A stretch of DNA of 64,000 nt from Mucor racemosus (lineage: Eukaryota > Mucoromycota > Mucoromycetes > Mucorales > Mucoraceae), in contig JAPEHQ010000002.1 of the NCBI GenBank assembly GCA_027405735.1, positions 930,001 through 994,000 of the forward strand, in the 5' to 3' direction. The notes below the pieces were generated by a model that saw only the letters and a list, made by a program, of their open reading frames with translations, searched no databases and was not told the DNA's origin. Below, piece after piece: positions 1 to 12,288 of the stretch (the first letter of the stretch is position 1; every line of letters starts with the position of its first letter). The position numbers and the translations under genes are program-made.

Positions 1-400
1 GATTTAAATTTAGCTACAGATATGAAAATGGAATTTCAAAATTAATTGCATAAATGTACTTGAAAACAATAAAAAATGCAATCTTTATAAATAATAATCC
101 AAATAAGCTGTCACTCTATATGAGTATAGGTATGAATAAGTTACTACAAGCATTTCACATATCAGCTTGCATAAATCATTGTGAATTCGGTAAATTTGAA
201 CAAAAAGTTGATTACCTGCTATTCACACCCACCAAATCAGTAAGCTCACCAGTTCTCACCAAATATGGATCTAAATAAGCTCTCATTGCAATGGTAGGTA
301 CGTCTAATGTTAATCCACAGAATTGCAAAAGGTTCAGCCTCCTCGAGTGTGCTGTGGAAACGGAGAAATCAAAAGTTGTACTAGCTTATTAAACTATTTT
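1..400. repeat. Fragment of the dispersed repeat family, cut by the window edge
   Basis: Positions 58-380 are a diverged copy of the segment at 9919-10220, 27509-27830 and (inverted) 48940-49249. All encode the same fragment beginning KTIKN in one direction and share the stretch around AAAAGGTTCAGCCTCC. Positions 1-57 instead match, in inverted orientation, 41115-41178 in the spacer of the giant inverted repeat. The edge is thus a junction of two repeat modules. No host gene is visible. Confidence 0.7.
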
Positions 401-2340
401 GTATGGACTGTTTCAGATATTCTTTAAATTTTTATATAAAATCAAATAATGGTTCAAAATCGAATTTTAAAGTTGTACTTAATGCGCAAAACGTGTACAC
501 ATAACATATCTTGATTTAATTAGCGGATATCTATTTTTGAAGGAGTTGAGCTAAAGTTTTAAAAGAAATTCTCTCTTTTTCTGCTTAAAAAGAAAAAACC
601 AACTGGGAAAGTATTCCTACTCTATGAATAATATTGATTCAAATAGGCTGAAAATTCAAAATATATGCTAAAGCTATAACAATATCCAGAGCCATAATTT
701 TGGTATCTCATTAATTCTCTAGTTAAATTGTAGGAATCAAGAGTCCATCTTTTCTAAATGAGGTCTGTAGCTCAGTCGACCATTTAAAATTAGAAATAGC
801 GCTAAATCAGCCAAAATCAACATATATATGACAACAGAATGAATTTCTCTCTACAGAAAAATATTTATCAAATAAAAGTTTTATTCACCAAATGAAGGAG
901 TTTTCTTTATCCATGATTCTTTTTGTTGTTTTTGAAAAAAGTGGAAAATGGGCCATCAGTCATCCATTTTATAAAGGATGTTTCTCCACAAAAGTAAATC
1001 GGTCCAAATGGACTGATCTATGATCGATGGTGGCATTCGTGTGTTTCGATATTTTTGTTGGAAAACAACATGGAGATACGTTCGAGGCTATAAAGGTATA
1101 TTTGAATGTTTTATTGATTGATACAAGTCCATAGCATTGAGAAATGTTTTCGCCACGCTAAAATTCGCAGGATTTGGAATCCAAAATTTTAAATGTAAAA
1201 TTAACAGGATATAATTAATGAAAATAATTTTTTGAAAGAAAAAATATTTACTATGGTCATGAAAAATATAGATCAACTCGATATTATAAAAAGTGGATTC
1301 TTCTCCATTCAAACATTGTCATTTTATTGTCGGTTCTTTTGGGCTGAACTAATCTCTACTTGTTAATTAATGATTTGACAAAATGTTCAAAATAGGGTTT
1401 ACCTATGTTAATATCTACCTTATGGATTTGTACAAAGCTTATAAATAAAGATAAATTACATGGTATATATACGATTGAGACAAGTTACAAGAAGCTAATA
1501 AAAAATCTAACAATATAAATAAACAATCCTATGTTTCTATTCTTTACGAAGGATCTGCTAACTTAAAAATCAAAGACACTACTATTCCGAATTGGTAACC
1601 GCTATATACAACCTACTTAACGCAAGCCAAAAAGCGATGTTCTTCTGAAAAACAAGATTATGAGCACTTATGGTATATTTTCAACACTATTTTTAAAGGC
1701 ATTACAACCTTGATTTTTATCAAATCATGCAAAAAAAAAAAAAAAAAATTAATGGAAAACTTGACGAACACCAGCAAATTGCAAAATGTGAAGATTTCTT
1801 ATTCTATGGAAACTAATTTTAAATTATGTAAAGTAACTGTATCATAAATGATACATGCTCTGAAATGCATTTACATTTTTTTATTGCGTTTGTGCATTGG
1901 TATTTGTGAAGTCTATCGACCTTGGATTCAAGGCATTTGGAAACATTTCAAACAGCGTGTGTTTTCATTTACAAATTTGCACATCTAAAAATGTTTTAAT
2001 CAAGATTGAAAATTTATAGTATCCAAATTTTATTTAAGAGCATATAAATTCTTGCTAACTTTCAAAATCATTGATCTGCGATAGTTTGTCCTTACTCAAT
2101 AACGGGGATTCCACTCAAAAATCCTTGATTTCTATGAATCTCAATCACTCTTTTTCTATTTATAAAGAATGAGATGCATTTTGACACTTTTAATCACTCT
2201 TTTCAATTGCTTTATACAAAGCAAGTTCAAATGTTCAATTTACTACACTTCATGACGTCAGAATACATTTACCTGAATTGAAGAGGAGAATACCATCAAA
2301 AAGTGCAGTTAAAGCCTGTCAAACAAGCTTCTAACTCCTG
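401..2340. other. AT-rich intergenic region, no gene recognised
   Basis: About 1.9 kb of AT-rich DNA with stops in all frames. The only reading frame of note (minus, 1088-1312) has no recognisable domain and reads like chance. It contains a run of 17 A at about 1733. The last 100 bases before the COQ8 start include a pyrimidine run followed by TATATAATG at the start codon, and should hold that gene's 5' UTR and promoter. Confidence 0.5.
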
Positions 2341-2355
2341 TTTTTTCTTTATATA

Positions 2356-4245
2356 ATGTCACTTTCACGTAACCTGGTCGACCTGTATGTATTGGCAAGT
2401 GCCGTTACTAAGGTCGGATCTTGTGTTATTGCTAATCAAACAGCAGCAGTATGCCTTCATGTCAAGACATCCAGCATTTTAAACCCTACAACTATTATCG
2501 ATACTCCAACACAACCTTCAGGACAGTCTCAGTCACATGCTGAAGCACCACAAGCCAACCATGCAATTGCTATCGAGGTTCCATTCCCTGGATTTGAGGA
2601 AAAGCAGCAAAGACATCAGGAAAATGTAGCACCAATCGAAAAAACAGCATCAATTGAAAAAGATACCACATCTCCTATTAAACCCTCTATTCATAATGCC
2701 GATAAAGAAGCTGCAAATACACCCAAACCTGTCGTAATCATGGAGAAATCAGTAGAAATACAAAAACCACAGGTTTCGACACCAATTGCTCAGGATATCG
2801 TTGAAGAAGTGCAACAAATTGTTGAAGAAACTAAACGTAGAGAATTGAAAGAATCCCGAATCCCTACATCTCGATTTGGAAGACTTTGGAATTATGGTAC
2901 ACTTGCCACTGGTATGGGCATGGGTGCTATTAATGAATCTTTCAAAAGAGCTACTGGATTATCCCAAGAAAATTCTGGTAAATTTTAAATCAAGCAGACA
3001 ACGATAGTTTATATTTTAACGCAAAATGTGCAAAAATTAGGTTCTGTGATGTTGAGTGAAAGTAATGTAAATAGATTAGTTGATAAACTCTCTCGTATGA
3101 GAGGTGCTGCATTGAAAATGGGGCAAATGTTGAGTATTCAAGGTATACAAGCAGCAGGTGATAAAACAGGATTACCACCTCAATTAGAGCAAATTTTGTT
3201 ACGAGTTCATGATAGTGCAAATTACATGCCTCGCAAGCAAATGGAAAAAGTGATGGCCAAGGAATTAGGTGGAGATTGGCAATCTTTGTTCAAGGATTTT
3301 GACCCAATTCCAATTGCTGCTGCTTCAATTGGGCAAGTTCATGCTGCTACATTAGCTTCCACAAATGAATCTGTAGTAATTAAAATTCAATATCCTGGTG
3401 TCGCAGAATCTATCGACAGTGATTTAAGTAATTTGAAAGCATTGGTTACATTCAGTAATTTACTACCTCGTGGGCTTTATTTGGATAATACTATCAAGGT
3501 GACTAAAGAGGAACTTGCATGGGAATGTGATTATATTCGAGAGGCCAATAATGCTATTAAATTCAAAGAATTATTGGCTGGAGATGATAGATATAAGGTA
3601 CCAAGCGTGGTGAAAGACTTATGTACAACAAGAGTGTTAATCAGTGAAAGATTACAAGGCAGGGTATTGAGTAAAGCAGTAGAGGAATCACAAGCTATTC
3701 GCAATGATTTGGGTGAACATTTATTACGTCTTTGCCTTCGAGAAGTCTTTTCTTTTAGATTCATGCAAACTGATCCCAACTGGTCTAATTTCTTTTATAA
3801 CAAGAGCCAAATTGAATTACTTGATTTTGGTGCTTGTCGTGAATTTCCGAAGGAGTTCTTACAAATTTACGGTCGTATCCTTATATCAGCAGCTAATAAT
3901 GATCGTGAAGGCGTCTGGAAATACTCTAAAGATTTAGGATTTGTAACAGGATATGAAACAGAAGTAATGCGCAATGCACACATTGATAGTGTCATGGTCT
4001 TGGGAGAACCGTTTAGAGAGACAGCACCAGATAATTATGATTTCTTGGGTCAAACTATTACACAAAGAGTTAGAGAAACAATCCCTGTTATGCTTAGACA
4101 TCGTTTAACACCTCCACCAGATGAAACTTATGGTCTTCACAAGAAATTATCCGGAGCATTTTTGCTTTGTACAAAATTAGGTAGTCAATTTGATACAAAA
4201 GCAGTTTGGAAAGAAGAAGTTCAAGATAAATTCAAACTGTTGTAG
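2356..4245 (+). CDS. COQ8: COQ8/ADCK3-family atypical kinase (ABC1 domain), mitochondrial coenzyme Q biosynthesis
   Basis: Two exons, 2356-2977 and 3041-4245, with a 63-nt intron (GTAAAT...TTAG), give 608 residues. The UbiB/ADCK hallmarks are in order: KxGQ motif (K233-M-G-Q), alanine-rich loop AAAS (about 300-303), the VIKIQ lysine (about 322), DPNWSNF catalytic segment (about 452) and DFG (about 469). The first ~190 residues are Ser/Pro/Glu-rich linker, as in fungal Coq8, where this region carries the mitochondrial targeting signal. In the family, COQ8 is a matrix-side ATPase that supports the coenzyme Q synthome. The gene runs tail to tail into NSE4, with 22 bases between stop codons and an AATAAA directly after its own stop. 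It is intact and family assignment is firm; the exact substrate role is inferred from homology. Confidence 0.93.
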
Positions 4246-4267
4246 TAATAAAGCTTTTTATTTGTAA

Positions 4268-5347
4268 TCAATACCATCCATTACCATTAGCTGTTGCTCT
4301 TTTCTTTTCTCTTGTTGGTATACTTGTTGATGTAATATTATAAGTAGAGATAATATCTCTAAAATCTTCTTGACTGATACCAATAATAATCTGCTTTTTA
4401 GATTCAACATCTTCCAAAGTATCAACAGTGTTTGGGATTCTGGAAGAAATAATGGGTTGGCCGCTACTGACATCAATACCAGCACAACCTTTTCTTGCAA
4501 GAAAAGATACATAAAAGATATTTTCCACAGTTTGAGAGAATGAGTTGGGATTTGTGACAAATTTATAGTAATTTATGGGTCCAATTTTTTCCAAGATTGC
4601 CATGATAGTGTTGACACAATTTGATGTTTCGTTCTCTTGCTTTTCAATATCTTCTTGTTGCAGTGATGCGACAGTTACTAAATCCTCTTTATTCTTTACA
4701 ACTCTAGCTGATTGGTTTCGCTTGATTTGTTTACGTTGAACATCAATTGCACCCAACATGAAATCCATAGTACGAGCTCTTTTACCAAAAGTACAAGCAG
4801 ACCGTCCAATGTGTTCCCAATCCAAATGTCTGCCATCATTATGTTGAGTGCCTTCTCTTGAAAAACTAATAACTTTTGCGACAACTTCATCCAAGTTTAC
4901 TTCGGTTTCTGCTCCAATTCTGATGTTTTTAACTTTTTCCTTATTGATATCTGAAATGAAACGAACAAATCTAGAATCCAATACAGCTTCATTGGGATTT
5001 TTAACTAGTAATATATAAAAGGTTATTTTACTGTTAATCAACATCAAATTACTATCTTTACCTGATTCGAATAATGTATTAGCTTTGGAGATGGTATTGT
5101 ATAATTGTCTTCCGTCATTTTGTGCAATCAAATCCTTTCGAGTTTCTATCATCTTGGTTAATATCAAATTTTATCATTTTGCACACTTTTTCATACCCTG
5201 AGTTTTTTCGGTTAAAATTCTATAGTTTTTTCTAATGTCACGGCGTTCTTCTTCGTTTTGATGAGGATCATATTGATCTGTATTAGTCTGAGAATCGATG
5301 AATACGTTCAAATCTCTTAATCCAGCGTCTCTTTTTTGAAGAACCAT
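4268..5347 (-). CDS. NSE4: Nse4-family kleisin subunit of the SMC5/6 complex
   Basis: Three exons (5347-5197, 5145-5062, 5004-4268) give 323 residues. The second intron is 57 nt with no stop, so a naive reading frame runs through it. Removing it restores the conserved VKNPNEAVLDSRF segment. The N-terminus has the charged helix RRDIRKNYRIL typical of the Nse4 Nse3-binding region. The C-terminal domain contains FVTNPNSFSQTVENIF and a small-residue tail, matching the Nse4_C winged-helix kleisin domain. In the family this protein bridges the SMC5/SMC6 heads and binds Nse1/Nse3 for DNA repair and replication-fork stability. It converges on COQ8 with only 22 bases between stops, so the 3' UTRs must overlap. 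The first intron boundary (5146-5196) was chosen by frame and consensus; an alternative in-frame start at 5167 is possible. Confidence 0.88.
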
Positions 5348-5726
5348 TTTATAGCTTATTTATTTTGTGATCAATGCCAAATTGAAAGATTGTCAAAAAA
5401 TAAAAAGAATCACTCATATCACGAACATTTCAAACTGGTTTTACGGCGTCACAGCGTGTTGAGATACTCTACATCGCGCGTTCCATTCAAACACCCTTGA
5501 TCTTTGGATTGGCATTTTTCAATTTAATACCAGAGCATGACAATTCAGCACTAAGTAACATCAAGAAAGATAATACCAGGTTACTATTGAGATGCTACAG
5601 CATACGTTGACATAGCTGTTTTCACTTTACAGAATAGTATGCATTCAAATAAATTCTTGAATTATGCCAATTGTTGAGAAAAATGGTCCGGAGATTCACA
5701 ATTTTGGTTTTGTTGCAAGCCTCCAA
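5348..5726. promoter_or_regulatory. Upstream region of NSE4
   Basis: AT-rich stretch between the NSE4 start (5347, minus) and the stop of the decayed gene at 5727. It should hold the NSE4 promoter. A GC-richer patch (GGCGTCACAGCG at about 5442) and ATCGCGCG at about 5473 stand out but match no motif I can name. Confidence 0.35.
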
Positions 5727-6835
5727 TTACCGTGGAATTGGATTTCTAGATATTTCACGATGATAACCTTGCTTAAACAAGTTAATGATATATACCGGAT
5801 TCCATTTACCATCATAAAGATCCGTTATCCATTCGAAATCTGTAATGTACTAACTTGTCAAAGAATATTGTTTTCGTCCAGTTTACCTGTTATGAATTCA
5901 CTTTTAATAATGGAAAGATCGGTATTTAGGTCAATAGCTTTCTGTATATAAAGTTATAATGAGATATTTGATTTGAAATTAACTATATCCTGGATTTTAC
6001 TTTTGACAAATTGCTGTCGACAACTCGAAACAAGAGTCTAGTCAGCCAGAAAGCGGAATAGTACTCATTATTACTATAGTAGTCCAGAAGAGTGCCGTTT
6101 CCAATATGATCTTCAGGGGTTGCAGCAAAAGCCTTACAAAAGAAAAATTTAACTAGCTTCATTTTCTCTAAGGTGGGATCCATAGAAATATGAAAGTTGG
6201 CTGCCGGGCATAAGAATTTAGGGAATAATACTACGTTTTTATCTAAAGCCTGTACAGATGTTTCAGGCGCTGTGATAATATCCATGTCATATACCATTCG
6301 AATAGTATCCAACTTCATCAATATCTTATTTTTTTTCTACAACTTTTTCTAGACCACAAATTACATACTTTCTCTCTCTTTGCATATCAGGTGTACCCCA
6401 TAGCTCTCCGTTTATTTGAGAGTAATACATTATACTCTCGATTTAATTACAAAAAAGCATCTTATTTCTACGTTCAGTTGCTGTCATCCAAGGAGTATTT
6501 TGAAGCAAGGGACATGAACAATGCTGCGTAATATTTTCATCCAGATATTCGTTTGGTAAAATAAAGACGCACTGCGTCTTTGTATGGTCGTCTTCATTAA
6601 AAATTCTTGAGGAAAGATCTTTCTGAAATAGGTTACAATGACTGAATATATTAAACTATCTTTTACATTTATTCGATTGTCGCAGTAAGAGCGATATAGA
6701 TGAAATAGAACTTGCAAAAAGTTTTCAACGTGCTCATATTTCTTCTTTTGGGGATATTGCTTGTAGTTAAATTTCATCGTATTCTCATAGATTATGTCTC
6801 CATCTTCTTTATTACAGTAAAAATCAGCCGAAGTC
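5727..6835 (-). pseudogene. Decayed multi-exon gene, possibly of the HSP70-like protein family expanded in Mucorales
   Basis: A coding signal runs on the minus strand through several frames. The C-terminal exons splice cleanly: 6001 back to 5941 (intron 5942-6000, GTAAAA...ACAG) and 5887 to 5839 (intron 5840-5886, GTAAAC...ACAG), ending at a TAA at 5727. Upstream, the frame is broken by a one-base loss in a T5 run near 6600, by an in-frame TAA near 6455, and by an extra A in an A8 run near 6335. Segments such as CVFILPNEYLDENI and MQRERKYVICGLEKVV read as real protein. The 5' exon starts after an acceptor at about 6836. The order of an LPxE-type strand, an IES-like segment and a C-terminal helix weakly recalls HSP70-like proteins of Mucorales, but I see no ATPase motif and do not rely on this. 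Confidence 0.55.
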
Positions 6836-8114
6836 TATAATACATCAAAATTAATTATCTGAAAGCGGCTTTTGAGATATACAATATCCTTATGAATTTG
6901 TCAGAAGATGCTATATATCCTGTTGTTTTCAGAGATGTGCGATTATTAGCTCTTGTTATCGACGACTGTTTAGTTACATGACCTTTATATAAGTAAGTAC
7001 TTCTGCATTTATGATAGCACGATACTTTTTCTTTTCTTACTTACAAATGTGTATGGTACATACCATACTGTACATTGAGTAATAAGTGTCTTTCTGTGCT
7101 ATTATATATTTCAATAGCTTTTATATTTTAATCAAGAGAAAATAGTATTACAACAAGGAAAACTTAAAAAGTGCCTATTTACAACTTTTCGCAAGCGCAC
7201 TGGTGTTACCCCCCACTTGACACCAAATAACTGCAAAAAGATCTTACAAACGTTACTTAAAATTTCATAACTGAGAAATAGGTTTCGATTTCGAAAAGAG
7301 GACCTCATACAATAGTTACGCAGAAAAAAATAAGAGAAGCAGCATCAATATGACATAGCGGTAGGCTTCAACCACCTTTTTGTAGTTGAAATTGGCATTT
7401 AAATAAAAAGTAAACTATAAATTGGTAGGTCTACTTGCAATTAATACATCAAAATAATAAAGTGCGTGCAGCAACAAACATAAAATGGGCAGGATATCGC
7501 AAGTATTAGGGAAGCCTACATATTATTGATTAGGAACATCTAGTAAAAAAGATAGTAATTCTTTATTTTATTTTTGTAAAAGCGAGACAGTTACATTCCA
7601 TAACATTTAATAGCCTCTCTAACTTAATGCAAAAAATCTATTCATTGTATAAAATATCATCATATTCGGCTTTATTGGCTACACACATGTATAATCGACG
7701 AACTTTATTAACTTACTCTGAAGAGCTCGGAAAGCATTACACTACATAAGTTAAAATGGATTTTGTATTTTTTTTGTTGGTATTTGGTCGAGCAAAATTT
7801 GAAATTTCAAAAGATTGAATTTTTATAGTTTCCAATCTTCAAAATTGGAGTGTTCCCTCTTTTCTACAACTAGTCTCATACAAAGCACTTTTTAGGATAT
7901 ACCTTAGACACTGATAAACAGATATACATTTGCCGTATTATGATACCTGTTCCTAAGTTTATTTTATATTTCAGTAAAAACTCAAAAACAGGTGAAATTC
8001 ACTGCTATTTAACTTGAAAACTGGGTCTCACTTTCATCCCTGCTCTACTTTTTCTTTCCACTAAACAACACCAAGAAACAATTATATGAAAATGTACCTG
8101 AGATGTGTACCTTT
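6836..8114. other. AT-rich intergenic DNA, no gene recognised
   Basis: No supported reading frame. A perfect 8-bp inverted repeat, GTATGGTA-CA-TACCATAC, lies at about 7050. Any missing 5' exon of the decayed gene at 5727-6835 would lie in the first 150 bases (fragment around 6850-6960), but no frame there is convincing. Confidence 0.45.
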
Positions 8115-8920
8115 AATCTAAAAAAGAGTATACAAAAATATCCTATTGTTTGCTGTTGATATTGATTTTTCAGTGCTAATGTTTCAGATGTTTACTGCTT
8201 ATTCACTGTTAAAATCAAAAACTTCGAGCCTTTATATCTATGCAAAAAATTAAGTTATTCAAACAATTTTTTATAATAAAACTTACTTATTTTAAAGCGC
8301 TCTATAACATATTTAAGTATGAAAAAATTCTGCGCACTTTTTTTTTTCATTTCATTTTTTTTTTTGACATTTTTGAAGTGAATTTCAAAACATTTGTTAA
8401 ATTGAGCGGCATTTTGTTTACATTTACGTCATTAAGCTTGTTGAGCTCTGTTGAACCCAATTTAGGGTTTTCCAAAATATTGATTTTTCGTGGAGATATC
8501 CTCAAAAATGTGTGAAAGAGATATCTTCGCTTCTACCTCCCAATTTTCCCTTGTATACCCTCATCCTAAATTCTGAATTTGAAAAAAAAATTGACAAGAA
8601 TCATGTTTTCTCTACGACAAATGCAGCTAGAAAATTCAGCAATAGCTTGATTAATAGATAATGTTGCGATGCATTATATACGTAAACTATTTTTGAAACA
8701 TGTTTATAAAAAATGATGTGTATCTTCAAAAAAACCTACAAAATTTCAATGGCATTTTGTACAAAATTTAGTGTGGATCATTTGTCTAAATTTTATTTAG
8801 CTAAATGAAGAATTTAAAACTATACAAAAACCATTTAGTACACTATTTCTACTTACTTTGCAGTTCATGAGTCATTAAGCAATTTTGTTTTTTTGATCGT
8901 TTTCTGGTCGATTTGTCTGA

Positions 8921-9372
8921 TGTTGAGAAATGGGTTACGGGATTTAAAATGATATGTGTAATGTATTTAAGAGTAGTAATTGTCAAGAGTAAATAATAAA
9001 AGATAAATAATTGTCAGGAGTAAATAATAAAAGATAAATAATTGTCAGGAGTAAATAATAAAAGATACAAAAATGATGGTTTCCTTTCTTAATTTAAAAG
9101 GATGTATTCAATAATGTACTTAAGAGGATAGTTATCTATTATATAGAATGTATTCCAGGTTTAAGATTTAGATTATAAACAAGTAAAAAGATACTAATGT
9201 ATAAGCGATTGAGATTTTAAATAAGAAAAGAGCTAATTTTTATTTAATATCATATTTTGGTGGCATATTTATAGAAAAAGTTTGTTATTGTATTACTGAT
9301 TTAAGGATTGAAAAGGAAATGAATTTGTGTTGAGGATAATATTTTAAGGGCCGGAAGGTCTGGTTTGCAACA
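8921..9372. mobile_element. Solo LTR, 452 bp, with 4-bp target duplication
   Basis: Begins TGTTG and ends CAACA (perfect 5-bp terminal inverted repeat with TG...CA). It is flanked by CTGA at 8917-8920 and 9373-9376. It interrupts a sequence that is continuous in the left arm (TTGTCAGATCAATTTTGG around 26938), so an empty site is present in the same window. It contains three tandem copies of a 31-bp unit at 8977-9069. No internal retroelement sequence remains. The family differs from the other two LTRs in the window. Confidence 0.85.
8977..9069. repeat. 31-bp tandem repeat, three copies, inside the solo LTR
   Basis: Unit begins TAATTGTCAAGAGTAAATAA. Copies differ by one or two bases (AAGAG/AGGAG; AAA/ACA at the end). 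It lies within the 452-bp LTR, so it probably belongs to that element's U3-like region. Confidence 0.9.
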
Positions 9373-12154
9373 CTGATCAATTTTGAAACCCAGTTACGAT
9401 AGGGTTAGGCTGTAATATGACCTATTATTTTGGTTATCTCGACAAAAAATGAAAAGTAGCTTGGAGTTGGATTTACCTTGTGGATATAAACAATTAGAAT
9501 ATTAATTTAGGTGCTCATTTTTTTATAATCAATTTTAGGTAAACCTTGGTCAATTTTGGTCAACATTTGGTCAGTGCACTAATATTCTAGAATTAATATT
9601 TCTATTTTCCAAGAGATATTAATAGATTATAGACTGAAGGTGTATCTTCTTTGAAGATTTTACATTATTATTCAACTGAATACTAAGAGAAAAAATTTGA
9701 AAACCATTTAAACCCCATCTGAAATATACTTTTCTACAGCCGTAAGAACCGACAATAAAAACCTCATCTCGATGAATTTTAACCTTATTAACTTTCAACT
9801 TTACATGAGGGTAGTTAAACACCTTGGACGCGATGATCTGAAAGGGCAACTTCTAAAATCTACTGGGTATCAAGAAAATTAATGCTAAAGTGCACTTATA
9901 CTTTGCTGCACCCTTTTAATGAAAACAATTAAAAATGTAATCTTTATAAATAATAATCCATATAAGCTGCCACTCTACATGAGTATATGTATGAATAAGT
10001 TACTACAAGCATTTCATATATCACCTTGCATAAATCATTGTGAATTCGGTAAATTTGAATCAAAAGTTGATTACCTGCTATTCACACCCACTAAATCAGT
10101 AAGCTCACCAGATCTCGCCAGATATGGATCTAAATAAGCTCTCGTTGTAATACTAAGTACGCCTAGTATTAATCTACAGAATTGTAAAAGGTTCAGCCTC
10201 CCGAGTTGCTGTGGAAATGGAGAAATCAAAACTCGTTGTAATGATTCACATTACATGGTGTTTCAACAATAATTGCATGAATTAGTTTCAGCTGTATAAT
10301 TTATATAAATATGAAAATGTTAAATCAGATATTGAACATTAGTGAAAATATCTGTTCTCCTCCTTATTAATAATTTTAATCAAATAAATTTATTAAATAC
10401 AATCATAACCGATCTATTACTTAATACGAACTACTTGTCACATATTAATCACACTTAATACATAGTAAGTATTGATCAAAGTACTGTAATAGTCAACTAC
10501 TACAACAATTAGTAACACCAACAACGTCCACCTTGATCTATCAGAGTTAGGGATTACCAAATTTGTCGTATATTTTTAGGTTTGATAAATAATACTTAAA
10601 AAAGAATACAATTAAAAGAGAATGAATAATAAATCAGTTCTTCAACTGTATAATAAAAACAAGATATCGTTTAATTCGATAAAAAAGTATGGCCTTTTAT
10701 ATTGATTTGATATTGAAATCCTGAGATATAATTTAAGGTGCTATTGAACCAGTAGATCTGTTTGATAGTAATATATGGATTGAAATGGATCAATCATCAT
10801 CATAATTTAACCGTTCTTGCAGAGCTTGCGAATTGCTTTGTTTCAATACTGTGCTAAATGTGCTTGGATGCTGATTTGATAGCTACTTGATTAATTAACC
10901 GCTGGGATGAATTAATATGGTATAATAATTGAGGCCCAAGCGTTCTTGGTAATTATTAGATTAAACTTAGTACGCTAGGAGTTTCTTATATCCTGTATTA
11001 AGGCTTTCCACTTCAAATACATGTCGTAATCAATAGATTATAAGATGTATTGATACTGTAGAAAGTGATAATATATGGTACTTGCTGGCATATAACATAG
11101 TATATGATTCATATTTTTGCCAATGGTCACTCTTCCAAAAAAAAGCTGAACAATCTTCGGAAGCGGCCATCTAATGATATTTCCAAGCTTTAAATTTCTA
11201 GAAAAAATTTCCGGACAGCCCGGACGCGGTTGTTTAAATATTCCAAGCAGCTATAAGATGCAGGTATCGAAATTTCATACAAAAATCAAGGTTCGACTGT
11301 ATTGCTACTAATTATTTAAAGGTTTATTTTAAGTAAAGCATAAACACAACCTACAACGTTATTAGCCTAATAACGGATTTAACTTGAAAAGTACAAAATG
11401 ATATAACCGGATTCAAAAAAAGTCTATAAAATCACTAATTTAAAGGATTTATATATAGAAGCCACTACAGCCGACCTGTGCTGCACAAGATGATTTTGTT
11501 GTGCCCAGGTGGGCTGCACACTATGGCCTGATGTGTTGTTGCGCCCACTGAATAATGGCTAAAAAGATAACAAGATGCATATGGGCGCAACAAAAGAAAC
11601 CACTGCACAGCACGAGAATAACGAAAAGCCTGTATGTGTAGAATTATAGATTCTGTCTATATGCATGACATTAATCCCATATGTGCATAATAGTAGAATT
11701 GCCCATAAGCGTATCATTATCATCTCTATTTGTGCATAATAATAAAATCTGATCGTATACGCACAAATTGGTTTGTACATGAGCATCGTGCCATTCTCAA
11801 AACTCAATTGCATTTTTTACTGGGCTAATGGAATTTAAATTACATTTACTTTTATTGATATAGATTATAGACAATAATACTACAATTCAATACGTTGTTG
11901 TTGTAGAGCAATACATGCAAGAGCCAATATAATATTTACGATTATCATCATTTGTAAGTATGCTTATAGCTATAATTAATGTTTACAGCAACAATGATTC
12001 TTGCTCGAGCATTAAACTTAAATAACACTTACTGCTTAAATTTATATGCAAGCCAAATCTAAGATTATAGATGTTACTTTATCGCAGCACATACAATTTA
12101 AACAAATCAGCCTTCTTTAAACATACTATTTTAGTATTTTAGTTTACGATTGTC

Positions 12155-12287
12155 AGCTGTGCAGTAAAATATGGGTGTAAAAAGCGATAAAGAATACTGT
12201 TAAAATCCTTCCTTATTAAAATATGGATAATGTGCAATAAAATGGTTATTCTACGCCTCTATTTATATTATTTGGTGATTATTTACT
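12155..12287. repeat. 133-bp repeat shared with the central spacer (41410-41544)
   Basis: From CTGTGCAGTAAAATATGGG to TTGGTGATTATTTACTA the two copies are nearly identical and in the same orientation. Here the copy is cut at its last TA by the Tc1/mariner-type element that starts at 12289. The spacer copy continues uninterrupted, giving the empty site. Confidence 0.8.
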
Positions 12288-12288
12288 A

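Larger units (their letters stand above)
8115..12083. repeat. Dispersed repeat copy A, same orientation as the left arm of the giant inverted repeat
   Basis: This block is collinear with the left arm from about 26130 to 36431 once the gypsy element (28265-34268) and the 728-bp solo LTR (35032-35759) are removed. Shared landmarks include the KTIKN fragment (9919-10137), the fragment with GSYGCRKV (9619-9849, minus), GCGGCCATCTAATGATATTTCCAAG (seen at about 11163) and TTGTGCCCAGGTGGGC (about 11498). Divergence from the arms is clearly greater than between the two arms. Copy A carries its own solo LTR (8921-9372). It ends near 12083, where the arms continue for another 2.5 kb. Confidence 0.85.

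Noticed and set aside
5005..5061. Continuous NSE4 frame through this stretch
   Set aside because: It has intron borders, a length divisible by three and no family-like residues. Removing it joins FES to VKNPNEAV as expected for Nse4.
11559..11813. Minus-strand 84-codon frame conserved in the arms (35897-36118, 46649-46870)
   Set aside because: It overlies short repeated GTGCATAATA-type motifs and varies by out-of-frame indels between copy A and the arms, so it does not behave as coding.
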